Under the pieces are notes generated by a model, which saw only the letters and a program-made list of their open reading frames with translations, was not told where the DNA came from and did no database searches. The position numbers and the translations under genes are program-made. A stretch of 64,000 bases of DNA from Talinum fruticosum (lineage: Eukaryota; Streptophyta; Magnoliopsida; Caryophyllales; Talinaceae), in assembly GCA_021018815.1 (NCBI GenBank), contig JAITYX010000059.1:806001-870000 (forward strand), given 5' to 3'. This document shows positions 35,671 to 47,716 of the stretch, piece after piece (the first letter of the stretch is position 1; every line of letters starts with the position of its first letter).

Positions 35671-37270
35671 TTTTCTGAGTCTTGGCGAACAACAAAGTTA
35701 ATTTGTTTGCTCCATTATTTTTGTCCATCTACAGTTGTCTACCATATTATACGTTCTTTTTCCTACAATTACATTATTCTGATTGTAATCTAATCAGTTT
35801 CAAGGTGAGGGATCGGCATGGGAGCAGATATGTTGATAAAATGCAGTGGGCAATAGCATGCAGGAGAAAATGCTGATGATATATCCATCCATCCAAACAT
35901 TAGCTTTTCCATTTGCTCTATGTTCCTATTCACAGATTGATGTAGAACACTCTAAATTTTGTTCCTTTAGTTGAGTGTACTGAGTTTCACACTTCCTTTG
36001 TAAGATAAAAAACATCTTCCTCCATCCCTTGTGAATCTAGAAGAAGTATCAACTTCATGCCGTGATCGTGCTATATCTCAATTGGTCGTAGTTGGAGGCG
36101 CAACAGTTGTTTCTAGTTCAGCATCAACTTTAAAACTCAGATGCACTTATGAAATCAGTTCTTGCTCGAAGTGGATGTCAGCTCTGCTGACCAGGTACAC
36201 TTTGTAGCTTCAATGACTGATTCCGACAAATAAGTTGATAACAGAGGAGCTTAAACATTGGAGCCACCACGGCATGACATTTCAACAATTGTTCCTAGCC
36301 ACGGCACAGGAAAAAGTGTTCGGTAGCTGTAGTACTTTCTGTATGGGTGGTGCCAGGGCGGGGGGGGTGGTTTCCAACTAAGGATATGGGCAAAGTATTC
36401 AAGTGACAGCCACTGTTGGATGATTGGGTCTCATTCTTATCTTCTGTTGGATGATTTCCAATTCCTGGTGATCAGAGTGCTATTGGCTGACTGCGATCTC
36501 CACCAATTCAACACGCACACACACAAGAATATGAAGGTTGCCAGTAAACCTGAAACCGTGAACAAAATAAGTGAAAATCTAAGCACATAATTAATCAACC
36601 GGTCAAATTCAGAATTCCAAAAGGGTTGCACCTAAATTCAATAAAATGAAGGTATAATGCCCGTCATGGGAAAATGTTAAACTCATCTTGAGTGCATAAT
36701 GTACATAAACATGTAGAGTGGGAAAAATGATGATTAAAGTTCGGAACTTATTAGTGTTTATGATTTTCTTCCTTCTCCTAGAATTAGTTAATCTTTTGGA
36801 TTAGGATTAGGATTAGAATTAAAATTAAAATTCTCCTCAATTAAAGATTGAATGTCTGATTTCCTTCCTCAATTAACATTACAGAACTGAAGAAGTGGGG
36901 CTCAATTTTCCCAAACCTATAAAAACCTATTAGAGTTGCATCCTGTCCTTTTCCCCTGCTACACAAATGCTCAATAGACAACTTTAAAAGTACAACGCCA
37001 CTCTCCAGCAGTGGTATCATCAATAATACAAGTCTTCAAAAGTCCCGGAAAAAATGGAAAACTCCAAATAAAATAACTGCAACCATCACAAACAGGTGCA
37101 AATTTTGGACAGGAGAGTTCCAAATATGGAACCACTTGCTTTTACATTCAACACACAAGTCAACACAGTTGTTGCAACTCTCTTGCTTTCTCCCCTCTTT
37201 GTTTTCGACTTCTCGTCTCCAGCCCCTTCTGAACATCAAACCGGTAGCCATAAGTTGTCATGTGTAGTTG
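35671..37270. other. Intergenic between LRR remnant and LCB1
   Basis: Contains no frame I recognise. The first 200 bp look like the 3' trailer of the former resistance gene. About 36.9-37.27 kb is probably the LCB1 3' UTR on the minus strand. Small features only: a G run near 36360 and GATTAGGATTAG units near 36800. Confidence 0.5.
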
Positions 37271-40200
37271 TCACCTACAGTTCTTTAACATTGATGGCAC
37301 AACACTCTTCAATGATTCACAAGCTTTCCTCAAATCAGATTCGGAATGCCCAGCAGATACAAACAATCTAATTCCCACAGGTAAGGGACATTTATCGAGT
37401 GTTGACCTCTTAGAAACCACCACAAAAACATTATGCTCCCTCAACAGCTGCAAAAGAACACACAACTGTGAGCTCAGGAACAATATGTTTTGCATTTCAT
37501 AATACAAAGTGCAAATGAGTTATGAGACCTGATCGGCAATATCTTCAAGCAACTGTAGGTCACTCTTCTGGGAGCCCATGGATTCCTTCAGTTTCAAGAA
37601 AACTATGGGTGAATGAGGGTTGCTGACAATTTCTAGCCCTTGCAAACTGGACAAACCTGCAGTTGTTGAATGTTACAATTACTACAGACAAGATGCTGAT
37701 AAAACTGTATATCATTCAAGGAGTTTGAATGAATTCAACCATTTGGACAAAGAGTTAAGAAAATAGAGCAGATAATTTGACAAATTTAATGAGGCAGAGG
37801 TACAGCTAGTATGAAAGCGATACCCAATAGAGTTGGAAATGCCTGACCCAACACCATAACATGACCCAAACCCAACTTAAAATTACTAAGAGAAACCTGA
37901 ACCCGTCACAAACCAAACCAATTTGCCCCTAAGTTGACAGAATTAAACATGTAATGTGAAATCATGTTATTTTCTATTTTTGACTAAATATAAGCTATTT
38001 TCAAGATCATGAAATTGGCCCAATTATCAAGGGGCTCTCCCTGAACCAACCTATTTACCAACTCTAAATTACCAATATTAGAAAAGAAGCTAGTCTGGAT
38101 TTAGCTTGAATGTGTAAAACTATGCAGCCTTCTCAGTACTGTGTAGGCAGAACAAATATACTAAACTAAACTATATATCGTGCAAAGATCTGCACAACAC
38201 CATGTCAATACAATATCCTCGCTTCCCAGTCACTTTTGGGGGACAAGAGCTCCTCATTGTCTGATAACAGAGGAATCAGAAACATACCAGCCCATACTAA
38301 GGCCACATTATCCTTCAACTTTGTGATCAGATTAGGATTTTCTTGAAGGACATCAATAGCAGAAATTGCAGCACTGGCTAGATAAGGAGGCAAAGAGGCA
38401 GAAAAGACATAACCAGAACTGCTTAGACGCTGCAACAGAACAACAGATGAAGGGATTAAGAGAGTTGAGGACTAGGGAGATAACATTGACATTAGAAAAA
38501 ATCATACACAAAAATGATTAGAATAAGGAGACCTAAACTATATACTATCTGTTCAACCTAACACAGGTCATAAGAGAAAAATGCTTCATTTCAACGCCAC
38601 CATTGTGGGTGTCTCGCTCACCTGGTGATCAATTACCCTTGCACTTCCTGTGCAGAATCCCCCTTCAGCAGCTAAGGCGTGACCCATTGCGGCCATTACT
38701 ATATCAATCTTCGCAATCTGCAAAAACCATTTCCTGATAAGAAATAAATTGGAGATGAAAGAACTAATAAAAACTATAATCCCATAGCACATACAGGAAC
38801 TCCACAATACTCGGTGAGACCTCTTCCTGACTGACCAAGCACGCCAAATGAGTTGCTCTCATCCATCAAGAGACGAAACCGATATTTTTCCTTGAGTGTA
38901 ATAATCTCATCCAACGGAGCAATTTGACCAGAATTCTGCATGAGTAAGAATGTCACTTTGTCAGAGAAACAGAAAAAGGAAACACAGTAAACATGAGATA
39001 TTTTCAATTCGTCTGATGGAATATCTATTTTAGAAGAAAGGCAGCACAGGATTTGTGCTTTATAAATTACATCCCTTAGCCTTCCATGATAAGTGTATTG
39101 ACGTAAATTTCTAACAAGACAACAGACTAAAAGCAATGGAAATATAGTAGAAAGGAAGATAAGAACTATTTCTGGTGATTTTTGATCCATCAAGTAAGTT
39201 TCAAAAACCAGCTTCCATGGTCAGCAACCCCCACCCTGTCCAAAAAAAACACAGGATAAAAAAAATTAAAAAGAACTTTCAGTTTGTCCCTTAGGAGGTT
39301 AGGATTCAGAGATGGTCTCCAGACATGCAAAGTCATTTGGTGTAACGACCAATTAGGGTAACAATGAAACCAGTCGTTTTAACAGAGAATAACACCAAGT
39401 CAACTCACTGCCCACAGTACACAATTATACAGAGTCCTCAAAAGGAATATCATTTACAGCCGTGCTAAGAATGGATGCATTATGGTTTTCTGGGTTACCT
39501 ATTATACTTGAAAGATCATACCTCAAGTACCATGTCAAATTAAGTCATTCATATGTGTTTGATAAGCATGGAAACAAAACTAGAGAGTTGAATAAAAAAT
39601 TAAAAGGAAAAAGAATGCTAAGATGGAGGAGACTAGTGCATCACACAATCACAGGAACAATCTATAACTGGGAGATGAAAAGATTTCTATGAATCAATAG
39701 AAGTGATTGATGACCCACACATATTTCTAAATCATAGTTACCAGGAATTTTGCACATATGGGGAAGTTAGAATGCAGCACAGATATCAGGAATGCAGCCA
39801 ATTTCAAAAATAGAAAGGAGTTTAATTCTTGCTTCAGCAGGTGGGTCTTTGAGAGGAGCAAAACAAGCAGCTAAATAAGGAAATCGCCGTCTATAGCTTA
39901 TTTCATGGAGTTCTTTTTTCTGTTTTGCAGCATTATATGATTGATAAGATAAATAACTGCTCTGCACAGACAAAATCTACTTGCTGCATCCTTGTCCTTC
40001 ATTTTGTAATTCTCAATAATTAATGTATAAAGTATCTGTTCATTATTCACATGTTTAAAAAAATCAGAGAAAAGAAAGGAAAAAAAAGTTGTAGCTGAAT
40101 GCTCCACATGAAGAGGTATTTCCTCCTTTTTTTTTTTGGGGGGGTGGGGGCTGCAAAAGGAGGCACATTGGCAGAAAGGCTTACAACGGGCTTCTAGTAT

Positions 40201-43200
40201 CAAGACAAGAGACTTTCAATAGCAAACAGCCAAACAGAGGTAGTTAAAATAAAACTGATAATACTTGCAAATCATGTAGGATGGAACACATAACAAAAGC
40301 AACAATAGAGCAACCTTGAAAACTAAGCAATTCAACATGTTTCTTGACTACAGAAGAGAATCCTAAAATTGGGAGAAAGGCTGCTATAGCAGCCTCATCT
40401 GCATTTAAAAAAAAAATTACTACTGCCAAATACCAATTTTGCAGCAGTGATCAGGAACCTAACATAATGAATTTAACATTTGTTTAAGGTCCGCTACCCC
40501 CATATGGACAGTACAGGTACAATGACGTCCAAGGGCAAACGGCAAAGTTTTTTCTTTGGTTGGACTGGATGCAAGAAACCACAACTAGTGGAAGAAAATA
40601 CAACTAGAGGAATACCTGATACACAGCTTCAATAACAATGTATCGTCGAATCTGCTTAGCTCGCTTTTTTCCGCAGTAATCTTCTCTAGAACACTTTGCA
40701 GAGATGCCATGTCATTGTGCTTGAAGAACACAATTGTGCTTCTTGAGAGATGGAGCCCATTTTGAATGCCCCAGTGAACACCTTCATCACTGGAAGAGCA
40801 CCCAGTAAATGGATTCGAATCAGAAAAAGCTTTTGCATATTCACCAAAGACCTCGCAACTCTTTTGGCAGCATTAAACCAATGTTTAAGTTAAACTGCCT
40901 CACATATTGATGACATTAACTTTCTCCTTTTTTGGGTGGGGGACAGCCATAGCCATGTGAGGCTAGAGGGTAAGGGTAAGGCTTATTTGCAAATAGGAAG
41001 AAGAGTGAAGGGTGCCCTACAAGTCATTATGGAGTTCAAACCCTGGCATTCCCCATGGAACCCATAGAAGGTGAGTTCTCCACCAATTTGCCAACGGTAT
41101 AACCTAATTAATGATATTAACTTAGACCACCATAAGCAAAGGATAAAGAAAAGGTAGCTCAATGCAAATGTAAAATTTTTAATAAACAGAAACATCAAAT
41201 GACTCAGCTAGAACACCTCTAGGTCAAAATAAATCAATTGGAGAGTAAAGAATAGATTAAAGTTTCTCATACTTACACAACAATGATATCACCTTTTTAC
41301 AGAAAGCTGGAATAGCACTGAAATTGGTGGAGAGTCCATATGAGTACAGTATTGAGTCTGGAGTTCCTAAAAACTTTGCAATTCTAGCCTCACAGTCAAG
41401 ATGGACATCTACAATAACAAAAGGAAAAAACAAAGTTAAAAACAAAGAGTACAGACAATCTCAAGAAAGAATGAGAAAATCCAGTTACAATGAATGCCAA
41501 CTCTCACCAATAGTTCCATAAAACCCACGAGGGCCACAAGAACCAACGCCATATTTCTCTAAAGAGGAAGTACAAGAATCCTGCGACACAGAGTTAGTGA
41601 TATTTGCTAATACTCCAGGTTTTCAATATATGATTTACAGGTGCGACACTGTATCGTACTCACAAGTAATTTTTTATGTCCAATAAGCCCCAGATAATTT
41701 GCGGATGCAAAGTTGACAACTTCATTTCCGTTGATAATTGTGTGCGGACCAGGAGCACTGCGTACAGAGCAATGAATTATGAACACAGAAACCTAATGCA
41801 TAAATCTATCTGAAATAGCCATTTCCTTTGAAAGACAAATTACTGTCAATCATTTTATGACTTTATGCTTACATTCACTCACATACGATTGGAAGTAGTT
41901 TTGACTCACTACTGATATAAAATGCATAAGTAGATTTAGGAAATAAACAATCACTAAATCCTATTGCTGTAAAGTTAACAAGAAGATATGCTTCTTGAAT
42001 GAATATAATAATGTCCATCAAAGAAGAAAAAGGGCATATAATAACAAAAGCATGTACTAAATATTGCAAAGTGAAAACTCTTGTTACAGGATTAAAATTT
42101 AGGGTCAAAATTTAAGAGCAGCCAGTTTTCACCTTTCCAGCTGTGGAGGCTCACGCTGCATCTCTCCAGGGAGAACTGGAATAAGTGGTTCTGGAGTCCA
42201 TTCGTCACACAATTCATCTATTTCCTATAAACAAACATAACTTTAAGGGATTTTGACGAAATAAGTCAATTAAGTCAGCTGCCTAAACATCTTAATTTAC
42301 CACAAAACAATCACACAAAATTGCACTCCACAAGTCAGGAAGAAATGCAATAAATAACATATGGAGAATTCAGAACCACATACCAGAAGAAGTTGGAAAA
42401 CCGTTTATGCCCTCAAATACATACTTTTCAAACATCCTAGACGAAGGTCGATTGCCAACATGAGGAATTCTCCATGTGAACAATCACAGAGATAAACCAA
42501 TACATATGCTCTGACTAGAATATCCAAAGATGACTCACAAAGTCCAAAAACAAATGATCTTGGTTAAATTTTATCAACAAAATTCATATACTCAATAGGG
42601 TACTATTGTTCTGAAACCCATGGCTCATCATTGCAATTGTTTCTCTAGATTTTGTAACTTATAAGCTATGATCAGCAAGCAATACAAATACATAGTCAAC
42701 CCATCCTTCATTTAGATAAACAGCCATTGTCACAGTGACCAATTTCACCTTGCAATTTACAAGAACATGTGGAGTTATATGCTCCTCATACCTTCAAAGA
42801 TAACCAAGAAACATCCCATGAAATAGCATCAGAGCAGAGTAACATAATTATGGGATTCCTAAGGTACAGAACCTCCTAAGCATTTTTAAATTTATGCACA
42901 CAAAGCACAGAATAATATGTAGATTGAAATTTACAAGAGGTCAGAATATCCTGATAGAAAATAATTTCTTTCAGAAACAACAGCCGATGGCTCAGAGTAA
43001 TCTAACCAACCTTATCTGTCAATGGTCTCTTTGGAGGCTTATAACTTTTCTGTGATAGTAGATAAAGAATGACCACGAAAAGAAGACCTTCCACAAACAG
43101 ATGACCTTCAATGGAATAGGAAAATAATTATATGAATGAAAACCCGTGACAGAGAGGGATATAGTGCCAAAACAGGATGAAAAATATACAAGCAAATACC

Positions 43201-43301
43201 CCTATATTCACTCCAAATACATCAGCACGGGCGAAGGGAGCTTCAAATGCCAATGACACCCAATCTATTGCAGCTTGCAGTACATTAGTAACAAACTCCA
43301 T
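37271..43301 (-). CDS. LCB1: Serine palmitoyltransferase subunit LCB1, frame broken
   Basis: Coding exons: 43200-43301, 43011-43105, 42133-42224, 41664-41757, 41508-41580, 41277-41408, 40616-40789, 38795-38935, 38622-38717, 38288-38429, 37529-37656, 37271-37447. LCB1 pairs with LCB2 in the ER to condense serine with palmitoyl-CoA, the first step of sphingolipid synthesis. The start [15 protein letters not shown] is followed by a membrane segment ([11 protein letters not shown], about 41-51). [14 protein letters not shown] holds the Cys matching the human SPTLC1 site mutated in HSAN1. As in the family, the [10 protein letters not shown] region lacks the PLP lysine. The frame is off by one base at 40665-40670 (T run) and 41292-41298, and probably at 43199-43202. 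With three bases added the length is 482 aa, the length I recall for Arabidopsis LCB1. As written it would be nonfunctional. Confidence 0.92.
37828..38066. mobile_element. hAT-like MITE in an LCB1 intron
   Basis: The left end TAGAGTTGGAAAT and the inverted right end TAGAGTTGGTAAAT match. The flanks ATACCCAA (left) and, one base beyond the right end, ATTACCAA agree at 6 of 8 positions, which would suit an old 8-bp hAT target duplication. Inside are CTGACCCAAC and TGACCCAAACCC motifs common in such elements. No coding frame. Confidence 0.5.
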
Positions 43302-45077
43302 TCGTGGAATATTACCAGTTGACAAGCATACAATGCTTTCCTTGTTAACTGGAAAATACTAAATAACTGCTGCAATTGAGTAGAGAATTCTGAATCCCTT
43401 CTTTTATCACAACCAGTTGATTGACCTCAGATCTCCATGTAGATTCACTTATTGATCATATCGCCTCGGCGAAACTCTTTGCCTAATAGGATAGGACGAT
43501 TAAGATTATAATACCCCAAGCATATCTCAACCACAGCATATACAATCAAGTGTAAAATCAACTGCACAGCCCAAAAGCATAAATAGGCAAAAATTACCCT
43601 TCATATGTAAAACAAACGGCATCTTCAAACAACATGATTGTTGAATAGGGGCTCTGTCACCTAAAACCCATATAGTAATTTGGGTAAATAGCAGCTCACT
43701 CATTAGCCATCCCATTTAAAATCTTGAATTAGCATTTCATTTACTACTACAAACTTCAATTTTCTGGCAAGCAACAAAAGCTGCAGAGAAAGCTTATTCA
43801 AAAATAAAAAGGGAAAAACAAATAAACCTATCTCAATTCCACAACCAATTTAACCAAGCAACAATGTTCAGGGAAAGCCATAAACTTGTAACTTGGGTTG
43901 ATTTTAATTTGACGTGGAGATGGGCAATTATACAATCTACTAACAAAAAATGGAAGAAAGACTAATGTCAAAAATTGTCAAACACAAATCACAATTTGTG
44001 TTTTGTTTGCAACTTCAAGATTAGCTATATATACAAGGATAAGATGTAGCAAGGTGGAACTACAAGTTTGCAAGACATTAGAAGGTTGAACCTTTGCAAT
44101 TTCGAAAAAGAAGGCAGGGAGTGTTCAGAACAAGAGGAAATGATTACCCAAAAAGAATATTTGTGATTTCTTTCCTCTAATTTTCTCTCATTGGACTCAG
44201 ATACTCAATGAAGCTGGGGCCAATATGAGAGGCTCGATGTAATGAAATGGGGTGATAACCTAAAGACGATTCTGAGGTACAGTTAGAAGAAATATGAAGT
44301 ATTTGTGCAACTCTTTACAGTACCATTAACCGCAATGGTGATTACAATAAACATGATAACGATCGTATTTAAGTCAGTGTAGTGTAACAACGAAAATGAA
44401 ATAAACATGTATTAGTTAACCTTTCATAAAATCAAGAAAGCAATTTCTCTCACAAGTGACAAGGAACACAATTACTGTGACTGAAAGCAAATTCATTGAG
44501 CTTCTCTCAAATGAAAGCACCAAAACATAGCAACATATCATTACAACTCTTTTCTTCAGCATTGTATCGTCATAATTTCACAAACTGTGAGACAATAGCA
44601 CCAACTACAAACACAAGCTTTTACCTAAATTTTCGAAGAGTTGGGGTACCTGTGCAATTAGAATATGAGAAAGATACGCAAACAAACAAGTCAAGAAGCA
44701 GTCTGAATTAACAGAGAGGGAGAGAGAGAGAGTGGACCTTGGCGAGAGGATTGAGAGGATTAATTCAGTTTGCAAAGCAGTGGCGAGCTTCAAACACGAG
44801 TGAATTGAACCCTATATCAATCAATCCACCAAATCAACCAAACATGAAGTTAATTCACCCAAAAGTACATCAAGCAAAGCATCAAGAGAAAGAATTGAGA
44901 CGAAAATTAAGACATCATCTGGACATACCTCGCTGGCGAGCTTCAAACACGACGAACTCTAGCCACGCGGGAGGCAGAATTGACACAGTGCGACAAACAA
45001 AATTGGGCGAGGATCTGAGTTTACTTGACTGGTGCAACGAAAACTGGAGACCGCTAGCTGCTGTGAACTGTTAGGAT
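43302..45077. promoter_or_regulatory. LCB1 upstream region with probable UTR exon(s)
   Basis: On the minus strand, a GTATGT donor after CGCCAGCGAG (about 44931) and a CT-rich tract (44716-44735) suggest one or more noncoding leader exons well before the start codon at 43301. The block TGGCGAGCTTCAAACACGA occurs twice (44780-44798 and 44934-44952), so a piece of the leader region is duplicated. The plus-strand open frame across it (44739-45074) is probably incidental. Confidence 0.45.
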
Positions 45078-45079
45078 TA

Positions 45080-45107
<28 letters not shown>
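45078..45107. repeat. ATT microsatellite
   Basis: About ten ATT units in a row, just upstream of the presumed LCB1 leader exon. Confidence 0.9.
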
Positions 45108-45112
<5 letters not shown>

Positions 45113-45345
45113 CGGAGCAATGAGAACAATCAAATATATGCGATATTGGTTAGTCATTTTTTAAATAAAATTATATGTACATAGTAGAAAAATATTATTA
45201 TAAAATTTTATCAGTAAACTCTTTTCATATTAATATATAATATTGTCGCAACTACACAATAACAATAACGATCACGACCATTATAATAACAATGTATAAC
45301 AACAATGATGATAATAACTAACATTATAAATATAATAATATTTTT

Positions 45346-45397
<52 letters not shown>
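45346..45397. repeat. AAT microsatellite
   Basis: About 17 uninterrupted TAA/AAT units within the AT-rich spacer. It is the complementary-type repeat to the ATT tract 0.25 kb away. Confidence 0.9.
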
Positions 45398-47716
45398 TGA
45401 GGTTGTGATTAGCGGTTATATTTATTATGAGTTGTTAATAATTGTTAAAAGTTGTAATGAACTCGTTAGGGATTATAAACACTTTTATAAAACGTCATAA
45501 TTCAAACCAACTATCAATCATATATGAATTTGGAATTTGTTTATAATTTCGTTTCTAAAACCGCCTTTTCTTGTAATCAATAGTAATTTTTTTATTTTCC
45601 CTTACATTTTCTGTGGTTTCACAGTTCATTCTTTTCAATTTTCTTTTTTACATACACAAATCTTTAGAGTAGCTTAACCTAATTTCAATCGTTTTCAATC
45701 ACTAATTTATAGATGAATATCCTATTTTGCAAGTTAGCGAAACAAAAATACCTATTTTTTAAAAATAACTTGATATTTTATGTAACGATATAAGAGAAAG
45801 GTCAGTAAATATTACACAGTCTAATGTCATCGAGCAAAAAAATTTTAAAAAATAATTCATTAGGTGCTAAAATTTTCAAATTAAACGCGCATGGATACAT
45901 CGAAATTGAAACCTGAAACCGAGGTTCCAGCTCCAATTTTGAAAATTCGGGAGCTTATTTGATCAATTTCCATTTTAATTTCGATTATGATTTCGATTCT
46001 GATATCTACAATTGCGTACCTATAATCTTCCCTAGCTAACTTATATATGATAATTTCTACCTTAATAAACATATTGGAATTTATTGTCTTAACTACGCAC
46101 ACAAACAAACAAATGTCACTCTAACTTAATTTTCCTTTTTTAAAAATTTTTCCAACTCCAATTATTATAAGATTCTTAAAAATATTATTTTGGTTCCTTT
46201 TGTTTGCACCTCCAATATTATTATTTATGCCTTTCCAATTTTTAAAAAATAGTATACAAAATAAAAGATTCTGGTTTCAATATTGCCAAAAATTACCAAC
46301 GAGATAATACCAAAATTATTATCCATTACATTTTTAATGTTATTTAGTTGGAAAGACATAGATACATATTTGGCGCCAAAAATATATTAATAAATAAATT
46401 TTAATTATTTATATTAACTTACAAATTAACTTATATTACACGCAACTTATAAAATATTGAAAATTTTTTTATAGTAAAAATAAAATAAATAAAATTACAA
46501 ACAATATATATTACATGTCATTTAATAATTAAAACTAGTTTTACCCACGTTAAAATACAAGATATATTAATATATAGAAATATTAAAGATAGTTTTTTAT
46601 CATTTAATAGGCGAAATTTCAATAATAGTTGTAATATCAAAAAATAAATTCTAAATGACATAAAATATTTTGTAATACAATTTAAAAAAATAATTTCATA
46701 AATAAAAAATTACGTAAGTTCTAATTATGAATAACGTAATAAAATATCGTCTCAAAATTATTAATATTTATTCTATAACTCATAATAAAATGCATAATAT
46801 TTATTTTATAAAAATAATGCCCAATAATGTAAAAATAATACTTTGGGGGAAAAAAAGTCTCATGATATGAGCCAAAAATCTAATTGGCTAACTATTTATA
46901 TATATATATATATTATAACCTATCAAAATTAAGATTATTAGAATTAATATCTTAGTTAAAATCGATTGGAGGGGATGGTTAAAATCAGAATAATAGAATT
47001 GGATTGATGATCATAAAATTCTAACATTTGTTTATAATAATAACACAAAAAAATAACTAAAATTGATAAAAGAATTTGAAATGGAGAGAATAATTTGAAC
47101 ATATAAGATAACCAATTTCCACGAGGCTATTATCCCTAATAAAAAAAAAAAAAAAAAGGCCTTTACACCTCATACATGCACAAAAATATTAAAAAAATAG
47201 TTTTTTTTTACTCAAATTTTTTATAAAAAATAATTAAAAGGAAGGTAAATTGATAAAATTATTCACTTAGAGGGCATAACCAGTAGGCCTAATAGTCACT
47301 GTCTCAGAGTACTACAACCAAGTGGAATAAGAAGTACACGTGTCAGAATCTGGTGTAAGATCAGAGATAAATCACGATGATTCACCATCTGAGCCGAAGC
47401 TTCCAACAAGAATTCTCTGGACTCGCGCGCACTGAACTCCCCATGATCCCCACCTTCTTCCTCTCCTCTCCGCCGCGTTTCGTCCTCCAACACACAATCC
47501 CATTCCCAACATTTTCTCTCTCCTCGTACATACTGCTATTATTTATTTTTATTTTCTGGCTACAGAAGTCGTCAAATTTTCAGAGCACCACCATAAAGAC
47601 TCGAAACCCTAGCTAGACCTGCTAAAACCCTAATTAACACTGCGAATTCCCCATATTTTGATTCATCATCTTGTGTAATTTGGCCGTGAATTTGCTTTGA
47701 ATAGTCGGCGATTGTA
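45398..47716. other. Very AT-rich spacer, then DUF789 promoter
   Basis: From about 45.1 to 47.25 kb the sequence is extremely AT-rich, with poly-A/T runs and a TA tract (46898-46915), and holds no recognisable gene. It changes at about 47.28 kb into GC-richer DNA. The last 300 bases are CT-rich and contain AAACCCTAG and AAACCCTAA (telo-box type) at about 47606 and 47625, consistent with promoter and leader of the DUF789 gene. Confidence 0.5.

Noticed and set aside
44739..45074. 111-codon plus-strand frame
   Set aside because: It covers the presumed LCB1 leader on the other strand and repeats WRASNT only because the DNA block is duplicated.
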